Of a stretch of 64,000 nt of DNA, positions 34,568-43,928 are shown one piece after another; the stretch's first letter is position 1, and each line of letters starts with the position of its first letter. The stretch lies in NCBI GenBank assembly GCA_963717455.1, contig OY970336.1, forward strand, positions 3,968,001 through 4,032,000, in the 5' to 3' direction. Both the position numbers and the translations under genes were made by a program. The stretch is from Bog-473 sp963717455. Lineage in GTDB: Bacteria; Actinomycetota; Acidimicrobiia; Acidimicrobiales; RAAP-2. Below the pieces are notes generated by a model. The model did no database searches and was not told where the DNA came from. It saw nothing but the letters and a program-made list of their open reading frames with translations.

Positions 34568-35316
34568 CGCCGGGCAGGCGGCTCGGCCAGCACGGCCGCC
34601 TGCAGGCTCGTCAGCTCCTTGATGCCCGTCTCGGCCAGTCCGAGCAGGGTGTCGAGCTCGCTGCGGGTGAAGGCCATCCCCTCCGCCGTGCCCTGCACCT
34701 CGACGAAGCGCCCGACACCGGTCATGACCACGTTCATGTCGACCTCGGCCCGCGAGTCCTCGGCATAGGGCAGGTCGAGCATGGGCACACCGTCGACGAT
34801 GCCCACCGAGACGGCCGCCACCGAGTCGGTCAGCGGGTGCGCGCGGATGGTCTCCGCCTGCACCAGCCGGGTGCAGGCGTCGTGCAGTGCGATGAAGGCA
34901 CCGCAGATGGAGGCCGTGCGGGTGCCGCCGTCTGCCTGCAGCGCGTCGCAGTCGACGGTGATCTGCACCTCCCCGAGGGCGACCAGGTCGGTCACGGCGC
35001 GCAGGGAGCGCGCGATCAGGCGCTGGATCTCCTGGGTCCGCCCGGACTGCTTGCCCTTGGCCGCCTCCCGGGAGGCACGCTCGGGTGTCGAACCCGGCAG
35101 CATGGAGTACTCGGCGGTGACCCAGCCCCGCCCGGTGCCCCGCATCCACGGCGGGACACGCTCCTCGACCGAGGCGGTGCAGAGCACCTTGGTCTGCCCG
35201 AACGTGACGAGCACCGACCCCAAGGCCATGACCGTGTAGTCGCGCTCGAAGCTGACCGGGCGCAGCTGGTCGATGGCGCGCCCGTCGGGGCGCGCCGCAC
35301 GGGGATCCCCGCTCAC
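34564..35316 (-). CDS. rph: Ribonuclease PH
   Basis: 250 aa from GTG 35316 (VSGDPRAARPDGRAIDQLRP). Family motifs: VLCTASVEERVPPWMRGTGRGWVTAEYSMLPGST, split as CTASVEERVPPW and GRGWVTAEYSMLPGST, the phosphate-binding SGRTQEIQRLIARSLRAV, and CDALQADGGTRTASI with the catalytic acidic residues. It trims tRNA 3' ends by phosphorolysis. The long open frame extending to 37218 is only the fused shadow of the membrane-protein gene. Confidence 0.96.
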   Translation of the reverse strand: MSGDPRAARPDGRAIDQLRPVSFERDYTVMALGSVLVTFGQTKVLCTASVEERVPPWMRGTGRGWVTAEYSMLPGSTPERASREAAKGKQSGRTQEIQRLIARSLRAVTDLVALGEVQITVDCDALQADGGTRTASICGAFIALHDACTRLVQAETIRAHPLTDSVAAVSVGIVDGVPMLDLPYAEDSRAEVDMNVVMTGVGRFVEVQGTAEGMAFTRSELDTLLGLAETGIKELTSLQAAVLAEPPARR

Positions 35317-35422
35317 CCTGCTTCCTCCACACCGCTTGCTCGCACTGCACTCCTCTCGGATCGCCGGCCCCGGAGGCCCGGCCCGGCACTCGCTGACACC
35401 GTAGCGGGCAGGGCCCGCCGCC

Positions 35423-35857
35423 TCAGTTGCCGTGGGCGAAGGCCTCGGGGTACGAGTGCGCAGAGATCTCCAGGGCCGCGTCGACGTCGCGGTACGTCTT
35501 GATCTCGACGACGTTGCCGCTCGGGTCGGCGATCTTGGCCTTGGTCTGCTCGGTGGCCAGACCCGCGTCGTCGGTCGAGACCGGCACGACCCAGTCGACG
35601 CCGCGCTCGCGCAGCCGTGCGACCACGGTCTCGAACTCCTCACGGTCCAGCGTGACGCCGAAGTGCCGCGACCCTCGCGCCGAGGTCGGCGGCACCTCGT
35701 CGGGGCGGTCCTGCAGCGTGATCTGCATGCCGTAGAACCACACGTCGGTGAAGTCGTCCCTGGTGCGCGCCTCCTGGCAGCCGAGCGTGTGCACGTAGAA
35801 AGCGCGCGCCTCGTCCATGTCGCGCACCGGGATGGACAGGTGGAGGATCGGCTGCAT
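35423..35857 (-). CDS. VOC-family (glyoxalase-like) protein
   Basis: 144 aa from ATG 35857. ILHLSIPVRDMDEARAFYVHTLGC opens a vicinal-oxygen-chelate domain with a metal His in HLSI; DPSGNVVEIKTY near the end supplies the metal Glu, and RHFGVTLDREEFETVVARL the second module. Unlike the VOC protein at 4413, the metal ligands are kept, so it could be catalytic. Substrate unknown. Confidence 0.85.
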   Translation of the reverse strand: MQPILHLSIPVRDMDEARAFYVHTLGCQEARTRDDFTDVWFYGMQITLQDRPDEVPPTSARGSRHFGVTLDREEFETVVARLRERGVDWVVPVSTDDAGLATEQTKAKIADPSGNVVEIKTYRDVDAALEISAHSYPEAFAHGN

Positions 35858-35879
35858 GGGCCAAGCCTACGGTGCGGGC

Positions 35880-37924
35880 TCATGACCTCCCGGCACCGAG
35901 GAGCACGCAGCGGGACATGAAGGTCGGGTCGTGGCGGGCCGTCGGTGCCGCCGCCGCCGCCCGGCACCGCGACAGGGTGGCGCCCGTCGCCGCGTCGGCC
36001 GGCGGTCTCCCCGGTTGCAGCCGCCACACCCAGGCCCCGCCCTCGGACGCCGGTGCCGTGCCCAGCACCATGGTGAAGAACCCCGAGGCGTAGACGGGGT
36101 CGCGGCTGTGGCCGCTGATCACGACGTCGTCGACCTGCCACTCCGCCAGGGCGCGGCGGACCGCCGCGATCTGCGCCGGCGTCCCGGAGGGCTCCGGCTC
36201 CCCGAGCACGGTCAGGTTCGTCATGATCCGCCGGGCCGACCCCGGCGCTCCGGCGCCCACCGGCCCACCCAGGGCGTTGGGTGTCTTGAGCGCGGCGCCG
36301 GCCAGCCGGAAGTGGAAGCCGTCGACCGCCTGCCAGAGCATGGGCTGCGGGGAGCCCGAGACGGCGAAGGGGACGGTGAGCAGCACCGAGTTCGGCGGCA
36401 GTCCAGGCGCGACCTGGCGCATGTAGGTGGGGATCGCGAGCGGCACGACGGTCAAGGGCAGATCGAAGGTCACGAAGACCGGCACGAGCGCCACCACGGC
36501 CACCACTGCGGTAGCCGCCGCAGCGACCGCGCGCGAGATGGCGCGCGACCCACGAGGTCGGCCGTCGGTGCGCGACGTACAGCGCGTCGAGGCCGACCGC
36601 GAGCAGGAAGGCGATGAAGAGGGTGATGAGCGGCGCCAACTGGTCCGGCAGGATCTCCTTGAAGACGGGCAGCCGCCAGAGCTCGCTCCAGGGCAGCCAC
36701 GGGTGACCGAGCCAGCCGGGCGCGTGCTCGAGGTACGCGCCGAGCGCGAGCCACAGCGTGACGGCCGTCATGAAGACGAGAAGCCATGTGAGGGGGCGCC
36801 TCCGGCCCGCCACCGCGGCCGCCAGCGCGGCCAGCGCCACGCCGCCGCCCACGTAGTCGGTCGGAGGGCCGGTGCGGCCCAGGTAGCCCCCGAAGCGGAC
36901 GTACTCGTTCGCGAACGCCCCGTACTGGCCGGGCGAGAGGAGGCCCGAGAGCGGCACCCCCAGGACCGGCGCCAGCGGGAAGAGCAGCCCGGTCACCGCC
37001 TGCGGCCCGGCAACGCCGAACCAGGCCGGGTAGGCGAGCAGCACCATGGTCACTCCCGCCGCGAGCCCGAGCGCCGGCAGCGCGTGCCCGGCCCGCACCC
37101 GCACTTGGCGCCAGCCGACCACCGTGACGGCCGCCATGCCGACGACGCCCAGCAACAGGCACATCACCAGCACCTCGGGCGAGATCAGGAATTGCACGAC
37201 GAGCAGTGCGGCCAGCACGAGCGCCGTCGCGACGCACGGAATGCTCCTGGCGGATGACGATCTCGTGCAACGTGGTGAACAGCAGTGGCGGGATCACCAG
37301 CAAGGTGACCGACACGTGGCCCAAGGCCAGCGACGTCACGATCGCCGCGGAGTAGCCGTAGACCAGACCCGCTGGGATGGCGCCGGGCTTCCAGGTGACG
37401 AGCGGGCGGACGGCGGCGAAGCAGCCCCACGCGCTCAGCGCCGGGGCGAGGGTGAGCGCCACGTTCGTCGCGGTCACCGGGCCGAAGAGCCACGTCACGG
37501 GCGCCAGCACCACGCCGACCAACGTCCCCGACGTGTTCGACAGGAGATTGGCGCCGTGGGGGACGTTGACAGCCCCCGAGAAGAAGAGGCCGTGGAGGTG
37601 CGTGATGGCCCAGGCGGGCCACGCCATGAACCAGACCTCCTGCGCGGGGTCACCGCACCCGCAGGTCAGGGTGGCCGAGGGGTGCCCGGACCACACGTGC
37701 CACCACAGCGCCACGGCGGGGAGGCTGAAGAGCACGATGGCGGCGGCGTGGAAGCCGACGGCGCGCACGGCCCGGCCGGTGCGGCTGCGGTGCGCCCCCG
37801 ACGAAGCTGACGCCTCGTCGGGGGTGGCGGCGGGCTCGGCGGCATCCGCCTCGAGATCGGTGTCCACGGGCGGGCCGGACGTGCCGTACCGGGGATGCCG
37901 CGACACGTCGGTCCCACTCGTCAC
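35880..37924 (-). pseudogene. Large membrane protein (GT-C-like) with two frameshifts
   Basis: Three open frames together make one actinobacterial membrane protein of about 680 aa. Part 1 from GTG 37924: cytoplasmic acidic tail, then helices and WPAWAITHLHGLFFSGAVNVPHGANL, as in GT-C type proteins. The frame changes between about 37260 and 37210, after LHEIVIRQ. Part 2 continues from about VLAALLVVQFLISPEVLVM through ten-helix topology to GLDALYVAHRRPTSWVARHLA. It changes again near 36535 in a CG-dinucleotide run. Part 3 (ATAVVAVVALVPVFVTF) ends at 35880 with an extracytoplasmic domain. Either a decayed gene or two sequence indels; function unproven. Confidence 0.72.
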
Positions 37925-38001
37925 CGCCGTCGAGCGTACCGCCGTGCCTCCATGGAGCCGGGACGGCGGAGACCCGCGCTGGCCTTCCTAAGATCGTCGC
38001 C

Positions 38002-39156
38002 GTGCCCGACCACCGTCGTTGCGTCGTGGTGGGGGCGGGGCTCCTCGGCCTGTGCGCGGCGCAGGCGCTGGCGCGACGGAAGTGGCAGGTGACCGTGCTG
38101 GAGGCCGCCGGCACGGTGGGCCACGCGCGGTCGGGCTCCAAGGGCGACGCCCGCATTTTCCGCCTCGGGTACCCCGATCCCCTCCACGTCGAGATGGCGC
38201 TCGGGGCCCGTGACCTCTGGCTCGCCCTCGAGCGCGCCGGCGGCCGGCCGCTGCTGCACACCACCGGCCAGGTGACCTTCGGCGACCTGGCCGCGCTCGA
38301 CGCCATCGCCGCCGCGCTGGCGACGTCCGGCGCGCCCGCCGAGTGGCTCTCACCGGCCGACGCTGCGGCGCGCTGGCGGGGCATCGCACCATCGGGACCG
38401 GTGCTCGTCGAACCCGCGTCCGGCGTCCTCGCCGCAGATGCGTGCCTGCGCGTGCTCTGCGAGACCGGCGGCTTCGACCTGCGCACGGGCGTCGCCGTGC
38501 GCGCTCTGCGCCAACGACCCGGCGGCGCCACGGTCACCACCGCGGCCGGGCAGGACCTCGACGCCGACGTCGTCGTGGACACTGCCGGCCCGCGCACGCT
38601 GGCCCTGCTGGAGGACGCCGTCGCCACCGTCGTGGCCGCACCGTCCCTCCCGCAAGTGGCCTACTTCCGGCCGGTGCCGGGGTCGCCCCCCGCCGGCACG
38701 CTCCCCGTCTTCATCGAATGGGGGGACGACATGATCTACGGGCTGCCCGTGCCCGGGCGGGGCGCCCACGGCGGCACCTACAAGGTGTCCCACCACACCC
38801 CCGGCAGCCCCCTCGACCCCGACGGGTTCGACCCGGTCGATCCGGCGCCCTTCGCAGACGATCCGGCGCTGGTGGCGATGCTCGGGGGCGCGGTCCGCCG
38901 GCTCCTGCCTGCCCTGCTCCCCGAGCCGGTGGCGACCGAGCGCTGCGTCTACGACAACTCGTCGGACGCCGACTTCGTCCTCGACCGCGTGGGGAACGTC
39001 GTCGTCGGCTGCGGCACCGGCGGCCACGCGTTCAAGTTCGGCCCGCTGCTCGGCGAGGTCCTCGCCGACCTGGCCGACGGCACGAACCCGGTGCCCCATC
39101 GGGGGCGCTTCAGTCTCCGGCGGGAAGTGGGAGGACGGGCACCGGCCGGCGGGTGA
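38002..39156 (+). CDS. FAD-dependent oxidoreductase, sarcosine-oxidase/DAAO family
   Basis: 384 aa from GTG 38002. VVVGAGLLGLCAAQALAR is the ADP-binding Rossmann motif at residues 7-24; TVLEAAGTVGHARSGSKGDARIFRLGY resembles the MSOX substrate loop. The C-terminal part has ERCVYDNSSDADFVLD, where the Cys matches the residue that binds FAD covalently in monomeric sarcosine oxidases, and GCGTGGHAFKFGPLLGE. It probably oxidises a secondary amine or N-methyl amino acid to imine and hydrogen peroxide. Stands alone between the broken membrane protein and DUF1697. Confidence 0.88.
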   Translation: MPDHRRCVVVGAGLLGLCAAQALARRKWQVTVLEAAGTVGHARSGSKGDARIFRLGYPDPLHVEMALGARDLWLALERAGGRPLLHTTGQVTFGDLAALDAIAAALATSGAPAEWLSPADAAARWRGIAPSGPVLVEPASGVLAADACLRVLCETGGFDLRTGVAVRALRQRPGGATVTTAAGQDLDADVVVDTAGPRTLALLEDAVATVVAAPSLPQVAYFRPVPGSPPAGTLPVFIEWGDDMIYGLPVPGRGAHGGTYKVSHHTPGSPLDPDGFDPVDPAPFADDPALVAMLGGAVRRLLPALLPEPVATERCVYDNSSDADFVLDRVGNVVVGCGTGGHAFKFGPLLGEVLADLADGTNPVPHRGRFSLRREVGGRAPAGG

Positions 39157-39176
39157 AGGCCCGGTAGGTTGCTCCC

Positions 39177-39716
39177 GTGCCCCGTTACGCCGCCCTGCTC
39201 CGGAGCGTCAACGTGGCCGGCCACGGCCGCATCGCCATGAACGAGCTGCGCGCTTCCTTCGAGGCCCTCGGCTACACCGGTGTGACCACCTACATCCAGA
39301 CGGGGAACGTCCTGTTCGCAACGGCGTCGAAGAGCGAGGCGGGCGTTGCAACGGCCATCGAGCAGCGACTGGCGGAGGACTTCGGGGACTCGCCGGCCGT
39401 CATCTTGCGCACCGTCCCCGAGCTGCTGCGCATCGGCAAGGCCTCCCCTTACGCCAAGGCGGGCGCCAACCCGTCGCGGCACCACGTGACCTTCCTGGCC
39501 ACCGCACCGACGAAGGCGGCCCTCGACGCCCTGGCCCTCCCGCCGAGCGGGCGTGACGCGCTGGTCGTCGACGGCCGGGAGGTCTACGTGCACACGCCGG
39601 ACGGTTACGCGGAGACCAAGTTCACCGGCACGTTCCTGGAGCGCCGGCTCGGCGTGGTGAGCACGACCCGGAACTGGAACACCGTGACCAAGTTCTGCGA
39701 GCTGGCCGGGCGCTGA
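39177..39716 (+). CDS. DUF1697 family protein
   Basis: 179 aa from GTG 39177. Starts RYAALLRSVNVAGHGRIAMNELRASFEALG and continues VTTYIQTGNVLFAT; ends TRNWNTVTKFCEL. These are the defining motifs of DUF1697 (R-G-I-N-V-G-like start and T-R-N-W-x-T end). Function not established. The stop lies 15 bases from the convergent pilB stop. Confidence 0.9.
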   Translation: MPRYAALLRSVNVAGHGRIAMNELRASFEALGYTGVTTYIQTGNVLFATASKSEAGVATAIEQRLAEDFGDSPAVILRTVPELLRIGKASPYAKAGANPSRHHVTFLATAPTKAALDALALPPSGRDALVVDGREVYVHTPDGYAETKFTGTFLERRLGVVSTTRNWNTVTKFCELAGR

Positions 39717-39731
39717 ACCCCAGCCCCCTGC

Positions 39732-41579
39732 TCACATCGCGTAGATGCTGCGGATCACCTCGGAGATCGTCGTCGTGTTCTGCGCCACCAGGCTGATGGC
39801 CTCCTCGCGGAGCGTGCGCATGCCCTGCTTCTGGGCCAGGCGGCGCAGCTCGTCCTGGGTGGCCCAGCCGACGATCAGACGCTTGATCTCGGGGGTCATC
39901 TGGAGGAGCTCGTAGACGCCGATGCGGTCCTGGTAGCCGGTGTTGCCGCAGAAGTTGCAGCCGGTGCCATGGTAGAAGTCCGACTTCGGCTCGCCGCCGC
40001 TCTCCTCGTAGAAGGCCATCTCCTCCCGGGTGGGCGTGTAACGGGTCTTGCACGACGGGCAGACGCGCCGCACGAGACGCTGGCCGACGATGGCGAGCAC
40101 CGACGACGCGATGAGGAACGACTCGATCCCCATGTCCAAGAAGCGGTGCAGCGCCGAGACCGAGTCCGTGGCGTGGAGCGACGAGAGCACGAAGTGACCC
40201 GTGAGCGCCGACTGGACCGCGATGCGGGCCGTCTCGACGTCGCGGATCTCACCGACGAGGATGACGTCGGGGTCTTGGCGCAGGATGGCCTTCAGGCCGG
40301 TGGCGAACGTCAGCCCCGCCTGCTCGTTGGTCTGGATCTGGTTGATCTTGGGGAAGACGAACTCGACCGGGTCCTCGACCGTCATGACGTTGCGGGCCCG
40401 GTCGCTGACCTCGGTGAGGGTGGCGTAGAGCGTGGTCGTCTTGCCGCTCCCGGTCGGGCCGGCGCAGAGGACCATCCCGAACGGCGCCCGGACCAGCTTG
40501 GAGTAGGTCTCGTGCGTGTCGGCCGGCATGCCCAGGTCGTCGAGGCGGAGCACGGAGCGGTTCTTGTCGAGGATCCGCAGCACGCACTTCTCGCCCCAGA
40601 TGGTGGCCAGGGTGGACACCCGGACGTCGGTGCCCTTGCCGTCGAGCTCGGTGGTGAACTGGCCGTCCTGGGCGCGGCGCCGCTCGACGATGTTCATGCC
40701 GGCCAAGATCTTTATCCGGCTCACCAGCCCGAGGCCCATGCTGACGGGGAGCTCGAGGACATCCTTCAGCGCACCGTCGATCCGGTAGCGGACGTAAATC
40801 ACGTCCTGCGAGGGCTCGATGTGCACGTCCGAAGCCCGGTCGCGCATCGCCTGGGTCAGGATGCTGTCGACGACCTGGACGACCGGGGCATCCTCGCTCA
40901 CCACGTTGGAGGCCTGAGCCTCGACCGGGCGCTTCCGTGACACCTCCACCGCTTCGAAGGCCTGCACGAGCTTGTCCACGCCCCCGGTTGCCCGGTAGCT
41001 GCTGTCGATGGCCCAGCGGATGTCGCTCAGGGGAGCGAGGACCAACCGGACCGAGTGCCCGCTCGTCTCGGCCAGCCGGAAGCGAACGTCGTCGCTCGGC
41101 TGGGCGACGGCCACGTGCAGACCCTCGTCGTCGAGGCGGACGGGGATGGCGAGGAGTTCCCGAGCCACCTCTTCGGGCAGGAGGGCCACCGCGACCGGTT
41201 CTGGCGAGGCGCGCCGCAGGTCGATCACCGGCATGCCGAAGTAGTCCGCCAGCGCGTCCACGAGGCCCCGCTCGTCGAGGGCACCCGTGTCGACGAGCAC
41301 CTCGCCGAGCCGCTTCCCGGAGCTTCCCTGCAACTGGAGCGCCGTCCTGACCTGCTCATCGGTGACGAGGCCGCGGGCGACGAGGACCTCCCCGAGCAGG
41401 CCCTTGGCCCGGGGCGCAGTCGAAACTGGCGCAACGGCCTCCTGGACCGCCGCCGGTTCCTGCGCCTCTTCGGGCTCCCAGGCGTGGTCCGTCCCGTCGG
41501 CGCCGTCTTCCTCTACGACGTCGACGAGGACGTCTCCGTCGGGAACGGGCGCGCTGTGATCTTTGCGTCGTATCTTCAT
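39732..41579 (-). CDS. pilB: Type IV pilus / type II secretion ATPase (PilB/GspE)
   Basis: 615 aa from ATG 41579 (MKIRRKDHSAP). After an acidic linker, an MshEN domain at about residues 60-200 (LGEVLVARGLVTDEQVRTAL, FGMPVIDLRRA). Then the secretion-ATPase core: GPTGSGKTTTLYAT (Walker A) near residue 375, the Asp box VMTVEDPVEF, QILRQDPD-type Walker B (AILRQDPDVILVGEIRD) and the His box LHATDSV. A four-Cys zinc site follows (CPSCKTRY, CNFCGNTGYQ). It powers pilus assembly or secretion. Other pil genes are not in the window. Confidence 0.96.
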   Translation of the reverse strand: MKIRRKDHSAPVPDGDVLVDVVEEDGADGTDHAWEPEEAQEPAAVQEAVAPVSTAPRAKGLLGEVLVARGLVTDEQVRTALQLQGSSGKRLGEVLVDTGALDERGLVDALADYFGMPVIDLRRASPEPVAVALLPEEVARELLAIPVRLDDEGLHVAVAQPSDDVRFRLAETSGHSVRLVLAPLSDIRWAIDSSYRATGGVDKLVQAFEAVEVSRKRPVEAQASNVVSEDAPVVQVVDSILTQAMRDRASDVHIEPSQDVIYVRYRIDGALKDVLELPVSMGLGLVSRIKILAGMNIVERRRAQDGQFTTELDGKGTDVRVSTLATIWGEKCVLRILDKNRSVLRLDDLGMPADTHETYSKLVRAPFGMVLCAGPTGSGKTTTLYATLTEVSDRARNVMTVEDPVEFVFPKINQIQTNEQAGLTFATGLKAILRQDPDVILVGEIRDVETARIAVQSALTGHFVLSSLHATDSVSALHRFLDMGIESFLIASSVLAIVGQRLVRRVCPSCKTRYTPTREEMAFYEESGGEPKSDFYHGTGCNFCGNTGYQDRIGVYELLQMTPEIKRLIVGWATQDELRRLAQKQGMRTLREEAISLVAQNTTTISEVIRSIYAM

Positions 41580-41901
41580 GGTGATGTCGTCGAGGTGGAC
41601 GCGGTGGCACTCCGCAGCCGACCCGCCCTCTCCTTTCGCTCTCCCCTGCATCGGCCGGAATTGGGCGGAACTTGAGCAACCGCGGGCGACATCGTGGGCG
41701 CACCGGCCGTGCTCCCGGGCATCGGTCCTGACCTGCTCCATCGCTCCCGACCTGCCGTCGATTGGATGAGAACGAAGGGTCTTGAGGCTCTACAGGTCGA
41801 TCCCCCGCCACTCCATGATGATCAGGAAAACGAAGCTATGCCGTGCACCATGCTCGAGTTGACAGTTCTGAGGTGCCTCAGCGCCTCGAAAGCGAGGAAC
41901 G
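41580..41901. other. Intergenic region between pilB and the ferritin-like gene
   Basis: 322 bases between divergent starts. No credible gene. It holds a TTGACA box and a 14-bp palindrome just before the ferritin-like gene (see the site at 41859-41881). Confidence 0.6.
41859..41881 (+). promoter_or_regulatory. TTGACA box with adjoining palindrome
   Basis: TTGACA at 41859-41864 is followed at 41868-41881 by CTGAGGTGCCTCAG, a 6-bp inverted repeat with a 2-base spacer. It is 21 bases before the ATG of the ferritin-like gene, so a repressor bound here would cover the promoter. No good -10 hexamer is seen. Confidence 0.4.
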
Positions 41902-42393
41902 ATGATTGACATGACGAACTCGTCGGCTGCTGGGCCGTCTGCCTGGGCGCGCGACCTCTATGTCCACCTCACGAGCCACGTGGAGACCGAACGTGGCCTG
42001 CTCGAGGAGTACCGCTCTGCCGCCGAGGCAAGCTCGTCGAAGGCATTCGCGTATCTCGTCAACTTGTTGATCGAAGACGAAATGCGTCACCATCGGATCC
42101 TCTCAGAGCTCGCCGATTCGCTCGAGACCATGTCCCTGCGGCCCGGCGCGCCGGACCCGCAAGTCCCTTACCTTGACTTCAATCGGACGGACAAGGAAGC
42201 GGTCTTGGACCTCACTGAGACACTCCTCAAGAGGGAGCAGCAAGACGCGGTGGAGCTGAAGCGCCTTCAGCACGAGTTGCGCGACGTGAAGGACACGACC
42301 CTTTGGGGCCTTCTGGTCGATCTGATGGAACGTGACACCCAGAAGCACGTTGCAATCCTCAGGTTCGTCAAGAAGCACACCAAGCGTCGCTAG
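41902..42393 (+). CDS. Ferritin-like helical protein
   Basis: 163 aa from ATG 41902 (a second ATG at 41911 is possible); GAGGAA precedes it. Four-helix pattern with metal-type residues: HLTSHVETERGLLEEY, NLLIEDEMRHHRILSEL, TLLKREQQDAVELKRL and DLMERDTQKHVAILRFV. The E..H and E-D-E-x-x-H-H positions are those of ferritin/erythrin-like di-iron bundles. Possibly iron storage or redox stress protection. It ends 15 bases before the IS256-type element, which may cut it off from downstream genes. Confidence 0.7.
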   Translation: MIDMTNSSAAGPSAWARDLYVHLTSHVETERGLLEEYRSAAEASSSKAFAYLVNLLIEDEMRHHRILSELADSLETMSLRPGAPDPQVPYLDFNRTDKEAVLDLTETLLKREQQDAVELKRLQHELRDVKDTTLWGLLVDLMERDTQKHVAILRFVKKHTKRR

Positions 42394-42407
42394 TTCTGAG
42401 GAGCTGA

Positions 42408-42434
42408 GTTGAGTCCCAGCCAGTGGTGTACGAG
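42408..42434 (+). repeat. IS256-family left inverted repeat
   Basis: Begins GTTGAGTCCCA and ends GTGGTGTACGAG; matches the reverse complement of 43845-43871 at 24 of 27 positions without gaps. Confidence 0.85.
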
Positions 42435-42525
42435 CGGGTGAGCTGAAGCAGCATCCCCCAGACGCGACGATCACCGCGTCAACCTCAAGAAGCAGTTTCC
42501 ACACAACCACTTGAGGAGGATCACG

Positions 42526-43794
42526 GTGAACGTCCCCACCACTATCGACGCGTCGGCCTGGCTGGGCAAGTACCTCGAAGGCGCCGACGGCGACACGAAT
42601 CTGGCCAGGGCCATGCTGGCCGCCTTCGCCGAGGCCCTGATGTCGGCCGAGGCCTCGATGCAGTGCAACGCCGGCTATGGCGAGCGCACCGCCGAGCGCG
42701 AGAACTCGCGCAACGGGTATCGGCTTCGGCCCTGGGACACGAGGGTCGGCTCGATCGAGCTGGCGGTGCCCAAGCTGCGCCGGGGCGTCTACAGCCCCGA
42801 GTTCTTGCTCCAACCTCGCCGGCGGGCCGAACAGGCCCTGGTGTCGGTGGTCTGTGCGGCCTACGTGGAAGGAGTGTCCACGCGCCGGGTCGACGACCTG
42901 GTCAAGGCCATGGGCATCGACGGGATCTCCAAGTCCGAGGTCTCCCGCATGGCCAAAGAGCTCGACAAGGTGGTCACCGAGTTCAAGGAGCGCCCCCTCG
43001 ACCAGGGCCCCTACCGCTACCTGTGGATCGACGCGCTGACCCAGCGGGTCCGCGAAGGGGGCCGCGTGGTGAACGTCTCGGCCGTCATCGCCACCGCCGT
43101 GGGCGCCGAGGGCCGGCGCGAGATCGTCGGCCTCGACATCGCGACGACCGAGGACACGGCTGCGTGGACGGCGTTCTTGCGCGCCCTGGTGGCCCGGGGC
43201 CTCAGTGGCGTTGAGCTGGTCATCTCCGACGCCCACGGCGGCATCAAGGCCGCCATCTCCCAGGTCTTCTCCGACGCCTCCTGGCAGCGGTGCCGCACCC
43301 ATTTCATGGCCAACCTGGCCTCGCGGTGCGCCAAGGGCAACTGGCCCATGATCGCCACCTTGGTGCGCTCGATCTTCGAGCAGCCCGACCGCGACACCAC
43401 CTGGAGCCAGTTGGCCGACGTCACCGACAAGCTGACCCAGGCGGGCTTCTGTGACGTCGTCACCCACCTGCTCGACGCGGCCGACGACATCTTGGCCTTC
43501 AGTGCCTTCCCCACCGAGCACTGGCGACAGATCCGCTCCAACAACCCCCAGGAGCGACTCAACAAGGAGATCCGCCGGCGCACCGACGTCGTTGGCATCT
43601 TCCCCAACCGCGGGGCCGTCATCCGGCTCGTCGGCGCGCTGCTCGCCGAACAGACCGACGAGTGGGCCATCACGCGTCGTTACATGAGCGCCGAGTCCCT
43701 CAAGGGCCCGCGCACCCTCGTCGCGTCCTCCGAGGACCCGAGGCCGGCCATCGATGCCACTCGAAAGGAGGTCGCCGCGAACAGCGCCATATAG
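42526..43794 (+). CDS. IS256-family transposase
   Basis: 422 aa from GTG 42526, chosen because GAGGAGG lies just before it. N-terminal helical region, then the mutator-type core: YGERTAERENSRNGYRLRPWDTRVG, LWIDALTQRVREGG with the first catalytic Asp, VISDAHGGIKAAI with the second Asp and QRCRTHFMANLASRC, then NNPQERLNKEIRRRTDVVGIFPN with the catalytic Glu. All three DDE residues are present, so the enzyme may be active. Confidence 0.96.
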   Translation: MNVPTTIDASAWLGKYLEGADGDTNLARAMLAAFAEALMSAEASMQCNAGYGERTAERENSRNGYRLRPWDTRVGSIELAVPKLRRGVYSPEFLLQPRRRAEQALVSVVCAAYVEGVSTRRVDDLVKAMGIDGISKSEVSRMAKELDKVVTEFKERPLDQGPYRYLWIDALTQRVREGGRVVNVSAVIATAVGAEGRREIVGLDIATTEDTAAWTAFLRALVARGLSGVELVISDAHGGIKAAISQVFSDASWQRCRTHFMANLASRCAKGNWPMIATLVRSIFEQPDRDTTWSQLADVTDKLTQAGFCDVVTHLLDAADDILAFSAFPTEHWRQIRSNNPQERLNKEIRRRTDVVGIFPNRGAVIRLVGALLAEQTDEWAITRRYMSAESLKGPRTLVASSEDPRPAIDATRKEVAANSAI

Positions 43795-43844
43795 AATCAG
43801 CGATCAGAGAAGAGGTTGACGCGAGGACCATCGGACCTCACGAC

Positions 43845-43871
43845 CTCGTACACCACTCGTTGGGACTTAAC
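43845..43871 (-). repeat. IS256-family right inverted repeat
   Basis: Reverse complement of the left repeat with three mismatches; the transposase stop is 50 bases inside it. Confidence 0.85.
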
Positions 43872-43928
43872 CCTGAGCTGCTCCTCCCAGAGGCATCGGG
43901 TATCGCCGAGCGACCGTAGGGTGTGCGC

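Larger units (their letters stand above)
42408..43871. mobile_element. IS256-family insertion sequence
   Basis: About 1.46 kb bounded by imperfect terminal inverted repeats of 27 bp (42408-42434 and 43845-43871, 24 of 27 identical by eye) around one transposase gene. GAGCT occurs just outside both ends (42401-42405 and 43875-43879), a possible short target duplication, though the family usually makes 8-9 bp. The element looks complete. It sits between the ferritin-like gene and a frameshifted SDR. Confidence 0.88.

Noticed and set aside
42103..43521. 472-codon minus-strand frame over the IS256 transposase
   Set aside because: The transposase on the plus strand has all catalytic residues; the antisense has none.
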